From: Hyphomicrobiales bacterium
Lineage (GTDB): Bacteria > Pseudomonadota > Alphaproteobacteria > Rhizobiales > Rhizobiaceae
DNA: 64,000 nucleotides
Reading direction: 5' to 3'
NCBI GenBank assembly: GCA_900471525.1
Contig: UCEZ01000018.1
Coordinates: 89,619-153,618, forward strand
Positions 55,551 to 63,830 of the stretch are shown in pieces (positions within the stretch are counted from its first letter, which is position 1; each line of letters opens with the position of its first letter). The notes below the pieces were generated by a model. That model saw only the letters and a list, made by a program, of their open reading frames with translations, made no database searches and was not told the DNA's origin. The translations under genes were made by a program, and so were the position numbers.

Positions 55551-55928
55551 TCAATCCGGGAGCTTGTCCTGCAGCGTCTCGTCCGCCTTGACGTAATGCT
55601 GTTCCTTGATTTGGCCGCTGATAGCCGCAAAGGCGGCAGTCAGCACGGCGATGTCGTCGGAAAAGCCGACCATCGCCAGCACATCCGGAATGAAATCGAA
55701 CGGCATGACGAAATAGGCGAGCGCACCGAGTAGAATGCCGCGCGTGCGCATCGGTGTCGTCGGGTCCATGGCGCAATAATAGGCGGCAACGACGTCGCGG
55801 CTGAAGGGTACCTGCCGCATGGCTCGCTTCAGGGTCGGCCAGAACCGGCGCTGCACCTTGCGGGCTTTCGCTTCCTGCTCGCTTTCCTCGCCAGGCAGCA
55901 AAATCTCGCCGATCTTGATGTCATCCAT
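55551..55928 (-). CDS. YkvA (DUF1232) family protein
   Basis: About 125 residues. The start at 55928 (MDDIKIGEILLPG) has GGGACAG upstream; the in-frame ATG at 55949 would add seven residues. The DUF1232 domain, residues ~45-90, contains VVAAYYCAMDPTTPMRTRGI and AYFVMPFDFIPDVLAMVGFS, a short membrane-associating hairpin with the signature Pro-Asp-Phe-Ile-Pro-Asp. Function unknown; convergent with the ECF sigma gene. Confidence 0.85.
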   Translation of the reverse strand: MDDIKIGEILLPGEESEQEAKARKVQRRFWPTLKRAMRQVPFSRDVVAAYYCAMDPTTPMRTRGILLGALAYFVMPFDFIPDVLAMVGFSDDIAVLTAAFAAISGQIKEQHYVKADETLQDKLPD

Positions 55929-55990
55929 CTTGTCTGTCCCATCCGTCATGGAAAATCATATGGTGAGGGCTGCGGCTATTTCAAATGGCC

Positions 55991-56308
55991 TCATTTCATA
56001 TGGTCGGGCATCCGCCCGACCGCGGCCCGGTCCATTCTCGCCGCGAGCTTGAAGTCCAGTTCGGTCAGGCCTTGCGAATCATGGGTGGTCAGCGTCACGT
56101 CCACCTTGTTGTAGACGTTGAACCATTCGGGGTGATGGCCGAATTTCTCTGCCGCCAGCGCACTCTCGCTCATGAAGCCGAAGGCCTCGACGAAACTCTT
56201 GAACCGAAAGGCCTTCCAGATCGACAGGCCGTCATCGGAGAGCACCCATCCTTCCATCTTGTGCAGGTTCTCGGCAACTGTTTCGGGGCTAAGCTTTTCC
56301 TGTTTCAT
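55991..56308 (-). CDS. phhB: Pterin-4a-carbinolamine dehydratase
   Basis: 105 residues from the ATG at 56308, preceded by GGAGGGAA. The catalytic segment [20 protein letters not shown] matches PCD/PhhB, including the His-His-Pro-Glu-Trp and Val-Tyr-Asn motifs. Recycles 4a-hydroxytetrahydropterin formed by aromatic amino-acid hydroxylases. No phhA is in the window. Confidence 0.93.
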   Translation of the reverse strand: MKQEKLSPETVAENLHKMEGWVLSDDGLSIWKAFRFKSFVEAFGFMSESALAAEKFGHHPEWFNVYNKVDVTLTTHDSQGLTELDFKLAARMDRAAVGRMPDHMK

Positions 56309-56404
56309 GGCAGTTCCCTCCAGCTTCTTCGACGGCGGCATTTTCCGGTTTCACAACGCGGCAGCCGGGGATAGGTTCACATTTTCTCCGGCCATTTGGA
56401 TAGC

Positions 56405-56866
56405 ATGAAACCTGTCAGAATTCTTTTCGTCTGTCTCGGCAATATCTGCCGTTCGCCGCTGGCCGAGGGCATTTTGCGGCACGTTTCCGGTGATTTCCGC
56501 GTGGATGTCGATTCGGCGGGTACAGGCGGCTGGCACATCGGCGATCCGCCGGATCGCCGCTCCATTGCCGTTGCACGAAGCCACGGAATCGATATCACCG
56601 GCCAGCGCGGACGCAAGATCGAACGCCGCGATTTCGAGGCATTCGACCTGATCCTTGCGATGGACCGGAGCAACCTCGCCAATCTGCGCGCGCTGGCGCC
56701 GCCGGCCGAAGGGCACAAGCTGCATCTTTTTCTTGAATACACACTGGGTGCAGCACGCGATGTCCCCGACCCCTACTACGAGGGGCCGGAAGGCTTCGAG
56801 ACGGTCTACAACATGCTTTTCGAAGGATGCTCGTCACTCGCCGGCAGGCTTGAGGAGCGTTCGTAG
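56405..56866 (+). CDS. Low-molecular-weight protein tyrosine phosphatase
   Basis: 153 residues from the ATG at 56405. P-loop VCLGNICRSPLAEGI (C-x5-R) at residue ~10 and the general-acid loop DVPDPYYEGPEGFETVYNM near residue 120: a complete catalytic set. Its 3' end overlaps the convergent thpR gene by 61 bp, so the last ~20 codons of both proteins are encoded on opposite strands of the same DNA. Not adjacent to exopolysaccharide kinase genes, so probably a housekeeping LMW-PTP. Confidence 0.93.
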   Translation: MKPVRILFVCLGNICRSPLAEGILRHVSGDFRVDVDSAGTGGWHIGDPPDRRSIAVARSHGIDITGQRGRKIERRDFEAFDLILAMDRSNLANLRALAPPAEGHKLHLFLEYTLGAARDVPDPYYEGPEGFETVYNMLFEGCSSLAGRLEERS

Positions 56867-57393
56867 AGCGGGAAGACCTCTTCGGTGACGTAAGGGCCGC
56901 CGCCGATCGAATCGCGCGAGGATAGAAGCACGAAGCGCGAGACGGTGAAGGGATTGGTGTAAAACCCGCCGCGGCCCGAGAGGTAGCTGACGACGTCCTC
57001 GACCCGCGACGACCGCAGCCGGCCGAGTGTCACGTGCGGCGTGAATTTGCGCGGATCGGCGGGCAGGCCGAGCCGCTGGCAAATGCGTTCGATTTCGGCC
57101 TGGAGCGCGTAAAGTTCCGGCGGGTTGCTGACACCGGCCCAGACGGAATGCGGTTTCTTCGACCCGAAGGCACCGGTGCCGGTCAGTTGAAGCTGGAATT
57201 CCGGGCGTTCGATGCGGTCGAGCCGGTCGACGATCTCGTCGGCTGTGCGGTTTTCGACGTCACCGATGAAGCGAAGAGTGATGTGGTAGTTCTCCACATC
57301 GATCCAACGGGCACCGGGAAGTCCACCACGCAACAATGAAAGGCTCATCGCGGCATTACGCGGAATCTCGAGGGCGGTGAAAAGTCTCGGCAT
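56806..57393 (-). CDS. thpR: RNA 2',3'-cyclic phosphodiesterase (2'-5' RNA ligase family)
   Basis: 195 residues with the two HxTx motifs of the 2H phosphoesterase fold: ENYHITLRFIGDVEN near residue 38 and KFTPHVTLGRLRSS near residue 120, plus an opening MPRLFTALEIP typical of ThpR. Opens 2',3'-cyclic phosphate ends of RNA. The C-terminal ~20 residues (ASDEHPSKSML) are encoded opposite the end of the LMW-phosphatase gene; the family often ends earlier, so this tail may be a by-product of the overlap. Confidence 0.92.
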   Translation of the reverse strand: MPRLFTALEIPRNAAMSLSLLRGGLPGARWIDVENYHITLRFIGDVENRTADEIVDRLDRIERPEFQLQLTGTGAFGSKKPHSVWAGVSNPPELYALQAEIERICQRLGLPADPRKFTPHVTLGRLRSSRVEDVVSYLSGRGGFYTNPFTVSRFVLLSSRDSIGGGPYVTEEVFPLYERSSSLPASDEHPSKSML

Positions 57394-57413
57394 GACGAGC
57401 TCCCCGAATCTCT

Positions 57414-57450
57414 TGCAGATATTGTCAGCGAATCACGACTGACATCTGCA
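57414..57450. promoter_or_regulatory. Long imperfect hairpin between tesA and thpR
   Basis: TGCAGAT...GTCAG (57414-57428) pairs with CTGACATCTGCA (57439-57450) with a 3-nt bulge. It lies just upstream of thpR on the minus strand and 85 bp after the tesA stop. There is no T-run, so it may be an operator or mRNA structure rather than a terminator. Confidence 0.4.
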
Positions 57451-57534
57451 CGCAATTACAATTTCGCACCTGCAATATTTATCCAACGCGATTAACAGGC
57501 GTTGAACAAGTGAATATTTTTCTTCCTGTCTCGA

Positions 57535-58176
57535 TTAGCCTCCTGTTGCAAGCGATTGAACGAAGCGTTCCGCGACCGGCAAGAAGCGTCCGACGATGAC
57601 GCCGATGCCGTCGCTATTCGGGTGCATACCGTCCTCGATCTTCAGTTTTGCATCTTCCACCACGCCGTCAAGGAAGAATGGATAGAGTTCGGTGCCGTAG
57701 GTCTTTGCAAGCTCCGGATAGATCGGGTCGAACCGCCCCGCATAGTCGCCGCCCATGTTGGGCGGTGCCATCATGCCGACCAGCAGGACAGCGATGCCGC
57801 GCGATTTCAGCTTCTCGATCATGGCTATCAGGTTCTTGCGGCTTTCTTCGGGCGCGATGCCCCGTAGCGCATCGTTGGCACCAAGTTCGAGGATAACGCC
57901 CTTGGTGCCGTCCGGAACCGACCAGTCGATCCGTGCCAGCCCGCCCGAGGTCGTGTCACCGGAGACGCCTGCATTGCTGATGGTGACGTCGTGACCTTTC
58001 TCACGCAACGCTTTTTCCAAGCGGGCGGGAAAGGCATCGTCCGGCGGCAATTGGTAGCCGGCCATCAGGCTATCGCCGAAGCCGACGAGGTTCAGCGTTG
58101 CCGCGTGGCTTGCCAGGGGCATCATCACAATTGCTGTAATCGCCAACAAAAATGTACGGAAACCTTTTATTCGCAT
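57535..58176 (-). CDS. tesA: Periplasmic SGNH arylesterase / lysophospholipase TesA
   Basis: 213 residues. Signal peptide (RTFLLAITAIVMMPLASHAA), then block I VGFGDSLMAGYQLP with the nucleophilic Ser, block II NAGVSGDTTSGGLARID, block III LELGANDALRGI, block V DGMHPNSDGIG with the Asp-His. Divergent from a ybbA/ybbP-type ABC pair, an arrangement known from E. coli (tesA-ybbA-ybbP), which supports the identification. Confidence 0.93.
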   Translation of the reverse strand: MRIKGFRTFLLAITAIVMMPLASHAATLNLVGFGDSLMAGYQLPPDDAFPARLEKALREKGHDVTISNAGVSGDTTSGGLARIDWSVPDGTKGVILELGANDALRGIAPEESRKNLIAMIEKLKSRGIAVLLVGMMAPPNMGGDYAGRFDPIYPELAKTYGTELYPFFLDGVVEDAKLKIEDGMHPNSDGIGVIVGRFLPVAERFVQSLATGG

Positions 58177-58247
58177 GAACGCGCCCTTAAATCGGTAAAG
58201 TCAGCCGCTCCGGCAACCTGCATATTTTACATATAGGGCAATTTCCT

Positions 58248-58973
58248 TTGGCAAAAACCATGATCGACCTGAAAAATGCGGATCTGACCCTCGGGCAGGC
58301 GGCCGCATCCGTTCATGTGCTGAAGGGCATGGATCTCACGATCGATGCCGGGGAATCGGTCGGCATCGTCGGTCCATCCGGCTCCGGCAAATCGACGCTG
58401 CTCATGGTTCTGGCCGGTTTGGAGCGTCTCGATAGCGGCGAGATCGTCATCGATGGAACACCGCTGCATGGCCTCAGCGAAGATCGCGTCGCGGAATTCC
58501 GCGGCCGCAACATCGGCATCGTCTTTCAGTCGTTTCATCTGATCCCCAATATGACGGCGCTGGAAAATGTCGCCGTGCCGCTCGAGCTCGCCAATGTCCG
58601 CAATGCCTTCGAGATTGCCCGGCAGGAACTGGTCTCCGTCGGACTTGGTGAGCGTCTGTCGCATTATCCCGGCCAACTCTCCGGCGGCGAGCAGCAGCGC
58701 GTGGCCATCGCCCGTGCTTTGGCTCCCTCACCGAAACTGCTGATTGCCGACGAACCGACCGGCAATCTCGATGCCGAAACCGGTAAACAGGTCGCCGACC
58801 TGATCTTTTCCAAACAGGCCGAGCGCGACATGACATTGGTCCTGGTCACCCATGACGCGTCGCTTGCCGCCCGCTGCTCGCGCCAGGTGCGGGTCCGTTC
58901 CGGCGAGATCGTCTCCGGCTCCGGCCATGAACCGCCGGTTTCCGCGTCGCTGTCGAAGGCGGTCTCGGCGTGA
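58248..58973 (+). CDS. ybbA: YbbA-type ABC transporter ATPase
   Basis: About 241 residues from TTG at 58248; the ATG at 58260 (MIDLKNADLTLGQA) is equally plausible. Walker A GPSGSGKSTLLMVLAG, signature LSGGEQQRVAIARALAP, Walker B LLIADEPTGNLDAET, with the LolD/MacB-like GIVFQSFHLIPNMTALENV. It works with the following FtsX-type permease, overlapping it by GTGA. In E. coli the YbbA/YbbP pair is linked to TesA; the transported molecule is not established. Confidence 0.9.
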   Translation: MAKTMIDLKNADLTLGQAAASVHVLKGMDLTIDAGESVGIVGPSGSGKSTLLMVLAGLERLDSGEIVIDGTPLHGLSEDRVAEFRGRNIGIVFQSFHLIPNMTALENVAVPLELANVRNAFEIARQELVSVGLGERLSHYPGQLSGGEQQRVAIARALAPSPKLLIADEPTGNLDAETGKQVADLIFSKQAERDMTLVLVTHDASLAARCSRQVRVRSGEIVSGSGHEPPVSASLSKAVSA

Positions 58974-61516
58974 GTGCCGCCGGCGGCTTTCGTCTTGGGC
59001 TCGCCTTTCGCCTAGCGCTGCGGGAAATGCGCGGCGGCCTGAAGGGCTTTTATATCTTCCTCGCCTGCGTTGCGCTTGGAACGGCGGCGATCGCCGGCGT
59101 CAACTCCCTGTCGCAATCAATCACCGGCTCGATCGCCAGCCAGGGCCGCGAGCTTCTCGCCGGTGATATCCGCTTCGAACTCAACAACCGCGTCGCAACG
59201 GATGAGGAAAAGGCGTTCATCGACAGTCTGGGTACGGTTGCCGTATCCTCCAGCCTGCGCTCGATGGCACGGTTGCCGGATGGCTCCAACCAGGCGCTGG
59301 TCGAGCTGAAGGCCGTCGATGACGCCTACCCACTCTACGGCAAGCTCGAAAGTGAACCGGCGGCTCCGCTCGGCGGGATGCTTGCCGAAAACAATGGTGC
59401 GTTCGACGCGCTGGCCGCGCCGCTGCTTCTTGAGCGGCTTGGGATCAAGACCGGCGACGAAATCCTGCTGGGCAATGCCCGTATTCGCGTTGCCGGCCTG
59501 ATCGTGCGTGAGCCCGACGCCCTGTCCGATGGCTTCGGTTTCGCGCCGCGTCTTTTGCTGTCGGAGAAGGCGCTCGCCGCATCCGGTCTGGTGCAGACGG
59601 GAAGCCTGGTCGAGCATGTCTACAAGGTGAAAGTGGCCGACCCCACCAGCGTTCCTGCGTTGCGCCGGCAGGCGGAGGAGACGTTTCCGCAGGCCGGATG
59701 GTCGATCCGCACCAGCCAGAATGCTGCGCCGGCACTGACGGCCAATATCACCCGTTTCTCGCAGTTCCTGACGCTGGTCGGCCTCACCGCCCTCATCGTC
59801 GGCGGCGTCGGCGTTGCCAATGCGGTCAGATCCTATCTCGATTCCAAGCGCGGCGTCATCGCGACATTCAAATGCGTCGGCGCCCCCGCTTCAATGGTCA
59901 CGACTATCTATCTCATTCAGATTTTGCTGATTGCGCTGATCGGCATTGCCATCGGTCTCGTGCTTGGCGCGCTCATCCCCTTTGTTGCAGCCCAGTTCCT
60001 GGCCGGCATGCTGCCGGTTTCCACCGCGTTCCAGCTTTATCCGGCGGCGCTCGGCCTTGCCGCCGTGTTCGGCCTCCTGACCTCGCTCGCCTTTGCCATC
60101 CTGCCGCTTGGTCATGCCCGCGAGGTGCCGGCAACGGCGCTCTTCCGCGAGCAGAGTTTCGAACGGTCGCGCCTGCCGTCCTGGCCTTACATTCTTGCCG
60201 CGGGCATCTGCCTTGCGGCACTTGCTGGTCTTGCCATCCTGACCGCCTATGACCGGACGATTTCGCTGACCTTCCTCGGCGCCATCGTCTTCTCGTTCAT
60301 CGTTCTGCGCGGCGTCGCCGTTCTCGTTGCCATGCTGGCTCGCCGGGCACCGCGCGTCAGCTCGCCGGCGCTCAGGCTCGCCATCGGCAATATCCACCGT
60401 CCGGGCGCGCTGACGCCATCGGTGGTCCTGTCGCTCGGTCTTGGACTGGCGCTGCTCGTGACGCTGGCCCTGATCGACGGCAATCTGCGCCGCGAGCTTA
60501 CCGGCAACCTGCCGGAACGTGCCCCGAATTTCTTCTTTGTCGACATTCAGGGCGCCGAGGTCGACGGTTTTCGCTTGCTGCTCCAGAAAAACCTGCCCGG
60601 GGGCAAGATCGTCGAAGTGCCGATGCTGCGCGGCCGCATCCTCTCTTTCAACGGCGTGGATGTCACCAAAATGAATGTGCCGCCCGGCGGACAATGGGTT
60701 TTGCGCGGCGACCGGGGCATCACCTACGCCAAGAACCGGCCGGAAAACTCGTCGTTGACGGAAGGGGACTGGTGGGCACCGGATTATTCCGGTGAACCAC
60801 TGGTCTCATTTTCAGCCGAAGAGGCCGGTGAACTGGGCTTGAAGATCGGCGACACAGTCACCGTCAACGTGCTCGGTCGCAACCTCACCGCCCGGATCGC
60901 CAACTTCCGCAAGGTCGAGTGGGAATCCCTGTCGATCAATTTCGTCATGGTGTTTTCGCCCAACACCTTCGCCGGCGCGCCACATGCGTGGCTTGCAACA
61001 GTTATCGATCCGCAGGCGACGGCGGCCGAGGAGGCGGCGACCCTCAGGGCTGTGACCAATACCTATCCGACGATCACCAGCGTGCGGGTGAAGGATGCGC
61101 TCGACATCATCAATGTGCTTGTCGGCCAGCTCGCAACCGCCATCCGTGCTGCCGCCGCCGTGGCACTGGTCGCATCGGTTCTGGTGCTGGCCGGCGCTCT
61201 TGCCGCCGGCAACCGCGCGCGCACCCATGATGCCGTCGTGCTGAAGACGCTGGGTGCGACACGGTCGACGCTGATCCGTGCCTTCTGTTACGAATATGCG
61301 ATCCTCGGACTGTCCACCGCCACCTTCGCGCTGTTTGCGGGTGGCGTCGCGGCCTGGTTCGTGGTGAGCAGGATCATGACCCTGCCCTCGTCCTTCCTGC
61401 CGGATGTCGCCTTCGGGACCATGGCGGTCGCGCTGATTGTCACGGTCGGTTTTGGTCTCGCCGGCACCTGGAGGGTGCTCGGACAGAAGGCGGCACCCGT
61501 CCTGCGGGAACTTTGA
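58970..61516 (+). CDS. ybbP: YbbP-type FtsX-domain ABC permease
   Basis: 848 residues, GTG start overlapping ybbA. The N-terminal membrane anchor is followed by a large periplasmic domain, then helices with two FtsX-like domains (QFLTLVGLTALIVGGVGVAN near residue 265; the second, AVALVASVLVLAGALAAGN, near 730) separated by a second periplasmic part. The ending includes the ILGLSTATFALFAGGVAAWF helix. This MacB-like topology belongs to mechanotransmission-type ABC systems acting on the periplasm or outer envelope. Terminator hairpin follows. Confidence 0.9.
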   Translation: MSAAGGFRLGLAFRLALREMRGGLKGFYIFLACVALGTAAIAGVNSLSQSITGSIASQGRELLAGDIRFELNNRVATDEEKAFIDSLGTVAVSSSLRSMARLPDGSNQALVELKAVDDAYPLYGKLESEPAAPLGGMLAENNGAFDALAAPLLLERLGIKTGDEILLGNARIRVAGLIVREPDALSDGFGFAPRLLLSEKALAASGLVQTGSLVEHVYKVKVADPTSVPALRRQAEETFPQAGWSIRTSQNAAPALTANITRFSQFLTLVGLTALIVGGVGVANAVRSYLDSKRGVIATFKCVGAPASMVTTIYLIQILLIALIGIAIGLVLGALIPFVAAQFLAGMLPVSTAFQLYPAALGLAAVFGLLTSLAFAILPLGHAREVPATALFREQSFERSRLPSWPYILAAGICLAALAGLAILTAYDRTISLTFLGAIVFSFIVLRGVAVLVAMLARRAPRVSSPALRLAIGNIHRPGALTPSVVLSLGLGLALLVTLALIDGNLRRELTGNLPERAPNFFFVDIQGAEVDGFRLLLQKNLPGGKIVEVPMLRGRILSFNGVDVTKMNVPPGGQWVLRGDRGITYAKNRPENSSLTEGDWWAPDYSGEPLVSFSAEEAGELGLKIGDTVTVNVLGRNLTARIANFRKVEWESLSINFVMVFSPNTFAGAPHAWLATVIDPQATAAEEAATLRAVTNTYPTITSVRVKDALDIINVLVGQLATAIRAAAAVALVASVLVLAGALAAGNRARTHDAVVLKTLGATRSTLIRAFCYEYAILGLSTATFALFAGGVAAWFVVSRIMTLPSSFLPDVAFGTMAVALIVTVGFGLAGTWRVLGQKAAPVLREL

Positions 61517-61547
61517 GCGGGCAGTTAACCGTTAACGTTAGGGTGAG

Positions 61548-61569
61548 AAAGCCGCTCAAAGCGGCTTTT
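61548..61569 (+). terminator. Terminator after ybbP
   Basis: AAAGCCGC and GCGGCTTTT flank a short loop, with trailing T. 31 bp after the stop. Just before it lie GTTAACCGTTAACGTTA words. Confidence 0.75.
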
Positions 61570-61742
61570 CGCTCGATTCGCAGCCCTGCCGGTCTTGTGC
61601 AAGTCATATTTCGACATCATATTCAGCACAGGCATGCTGGAGCCCCGCAGCGGCGCCTGGGCCGAGTGGCTGGCATCTCGAAAACGATGCGCCCTTGTGG
61701 CCTGACACCGTAAACTTAACCGGGGCTTATATAGAGGAAACA

Positions 61743-62486
61743 ATGGCTGATCTTAGAAACTACCAAACCCGGACGGCGCAGACTGGTGCGCAGGCGGGGG
61801 CCGTAATCGATGAAGGTCTGCGCACCTATATGCTCAAGGTGTACAACCTGATGGCCCTCGGTCTGGCGATCACCGGTATTGCCGCCTACGCCGCATTCCA
61901 ATTCGCATTTGCGGATGGACAACTGACTGCCTTCGGTCAGGCGATCTACGTGAGCCCGCTGAAATGGGTCGTCATGCTCGCGCCGCTGGCTCTGGTGTTC
62001 TACATGAGCTTCCGCATCAACTCGATGAGCGTATCGGCCGCGCAGACGACGTTCTGGGTCTATGCCGGCCTGATGGGTCTTTCCCTGTCGTCGATCTTTC
62101 TGGTCTATACGGGCCAGAGCATCGTCCAGACGTTCTTCGTCACGGCAGCTTCGTTCGGCGGTCTGTCGCTCTACGGCTACACCACCAAGCGTGACCTGTC
62201 CGGCATGGGATCGTTCCTGATCATGGGTCTGTTCGGCCTGATCATCGCCTCGATCGTCAACATCTTCCTCGGCTCGTCCGCGCTTGATTTCGCGATCTCG
62301 GTCATCGGCGTCCTGATCTTCGCAGGCCTCACCGCCTGGGATACCCAGAAGATCAAGGAAATGTACTTCGAAGCGGATGGTGCCGACGTTGCTGGCCGCA
62401 AGGCCATCATGGGGGCGCTGACCCTCTACCTCGACTTCATCAACCTGTTCCTGTTCATGCTGCGTTTCCTCGGAAACCGCGAATAG
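61743..62486 (+). CDS. Bax inhibitor-1 (BI-1/YccA) family membrane protein
   Basis: 247 residues from the ATG at 61743 with GAGGAAAC upstream. Seven membrane helices. GLRTYMLKVYNLMALGLAIT, VFYMSFRINSMSVSAAQTTF and TAWDTQKIKEMY are BI-1 signatures, the last carrying the Asp implicated in pH-sensitive Ca leakage in BsYetJ. Bacterial relatives are stress-related channels or YccA-type FtsH interactors; the role here is unproven. Monocistronic with its own terminator. Confidence 0.93.
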   Translation: MADLRNYQTRTAQTGAQAGAVIDEGLRTYMLKVYNLMALGLAITGIAAYAAFQFAFADGQLTAFGQAIYVSPLKWVVMLAPLALVFYMSFRINSMSVSAAQTTFWVYAGLMGLSLSSIFLVYTGQSIVQTFFVTAASFGGLSLYGYTTKRDLSGMGSFLIMGLFGLIIASIVNIFLGSSALDFAISVIGVLIFAGLTAWDTQKIKEMYFEADGADVAGRKAIMGALTLYLDFINLFLFMLRFLGNRE

Positions 62487-62506
62487 CCGGAACTGGCAAT
62501 CATCTG

Positions 62507-62533
62507 AAAAAGGCGGCTTCTGCCGCCTTTTTT
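62507..62533 (+). terminator. Intrinsic terminator of the BI-1 gene
   Basis: AAAGGCGGC and GCCGCCTTT form a 9-bp stem with loop TTCT, followed by TTTT. 20 bp after the stop. Confidence 0.92.
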
Positions 62534-62624
62534 GTTGTCCGCGCTTTCGAAGATTGAAGCTTGCTTGATCGGCCCGCGGCGATGTGACAGACGACAGCAC
62601 GCGATATGTCCACACGGATTTCCC

Positions 62625-63182
62625 ATGTCTTTCATCCTGCGCGACGCCACCCTTTCCGATATTCCTGCAATAACCGCGATCTATCAGGATTCAGTGCTGA
62701 ACGGCGTTGCCTCCTATGAGATGACGCCGCCGGACGAAGCGGAGATGGTCTCCCGGTTTTCGACAATCACAGGCAATGGCTATCCCTACATCACCGCAGT
62801 CGATCCCGATGGGCTTCTTCTCGGCTATGCCTATGCCTCGGCATTCTGGACACGACCGGCCTATCGTTTCCTGGTCGAGGATTCGATCTACCTGGCGCCG
62901 GAGGCGCGGGGGCAGGGGATCGGCAAGGCGCTGCTTGCCGAATTGATCAGCCGCTGTACAGCGCTCGGATTTCGCCAGATGGTCGCCGTCATCGGCGGTG
63001 CGCATCCGGCGTCCGTGGCGGTGCATCGCGCTGCCGGTTTCGAGCATGGCGGGTTGATGAAGGGGACCGGATTCAAGCACGGCCGCTGGCTCGATACGAT
63101 CATCATGCAGCTGCCACTCGGCGAGGGACTGACGACCGATCCGCAGTCGGGTGTCTATCCCGATACGCTCTATCGCGGTTGA
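62625..63182 (+). CDS. GNAT acetyltransferase (phosphinothricin/methionine-sulfone type)
   Basis: 185 residues from the ATG at 62625; the frame is open further upstream without similarity. The start SFILRDATLSDIPAITAIYQ and GVASYEMTPPDEAEM are typical of the Pat/Bar/MddA group. The acetyl-CoA loop is APEARGQGIGKALL, and IGGAHPASVAVHRAAGFEHG follows. Members acetylate amino-acid analogues such as methionine sulfoximine or phosphinothricin. Its last codon ends 1 bp before the convergent DUF2794 stop. Confidence 0.9.
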   Translation: MSFILRDATLSDIPAITAIYQDSVLNGVASYEMTPPDEAEMVSRFSTITGNGYPYITAVDPDGLLLGYAYASAFWTRPAYRFLVEDSIYLAPEARGQGIGKALLAELISRCTALGFRQMVAVIGGAHPASVAVHRAAGFEHGGLMKGTGFKHGRWLDTIIMQLPLGEGLTTDPQSGVYPDTLYRG

Positions 63183-63183
63183 T

Positions 63184-63591
63184 TCAGGTGTCGATCACCT
63201 TCAGCATCTTGTCGAAAACCTTCAACACCTGCTGCAGATCATGGCCGCGTTTCAGGATCATGCCATGCGTGTTGACCACGCTGAAGGCGCCCTGCTTCGC
63301 TGCCAGCTTCGGGTTTTTCTCGATCCGGAAGAGCGGCATTTCACCTGAGCGCTTGAACACCGAGAAGACCGCTCTGTCGCGCAGATGGTCCATCGCGTAG
63401 TCGCGCCATTCGCCTTCGCCGACCATTCGGCCGTAGACTCTAAGGATCAGGTCGAGTTCCCGGCGATGGAAAGTGATGGGGAGTGGGTCCTGGTTGCTGC
63501 TGCGATATTCGTGCAGATGGACAACCACATTGGACGTTTGCTGCCTTTCGGAACGGGTCTCGCCTTGCGGCAAATCCGGCTGATCGGTCAT
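63184..63591 (-). CDS. DUF2794 family protein
   Basis: 135 residues from the ATG at 63591. Blocks NVVVHLHEYRSSNQDPLPIT, FHRRELDLILRVYGRMVGEG, EWRDYAMDHLRDRAVFSVFK and HDLQQVLKVFDKMLKVID are those of the DUF2794 family, small soluble proteins found mainly in alphaproteobacteria. Function unknown. Convergent with the acetyltransferase. Confidence 0.88.
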   Translation of the reverse strand: MTDQPDLPQGETRSERQQTSNVVVHLHEYRSSNQDPLPITFHRRELDLILRVYGRMVGEGEWRDYAMDHLRDRAVFSVFKRSGEMPLFRIEKNPKLAAKQGAFSVVNTHGMILKRGHDLQQVLKVFDKMLKVIDT

Positions 63592-63830
63592 CTTTACCCC
63601 GGCTTTTATTGTGACAGGACGGTTACAGTTTGCCTGAGCTTCGCCGAAATGCAAGCTTCAAGCCGTGCCACATTGCGGGAGACTTTTTTCGGCGTGCCGC
63701 ATTTCAGCCTAAACCCCGCCCCAATTCGAAAGGAAACTCCCGCTCGCTGGCGCAGGGAGTCCTACCACGCGCCGGCCTGTGCCTCTGTCTGCATTTCTTT
63801 TCGGGCGGGGTGCTGCTGGAGTGTCTGGCT
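63592..63830. other. Intergenic region upstream of DUF2794 and a possible new gene
   Basis: About 240 bp with no convincing coding sequence. ACTCCC/GGGAGT around 63735-63760 can form a hairpin. Likely holds the DUF2794 promoter and the leader of the partial frame that follows. Confidence 0.35.
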
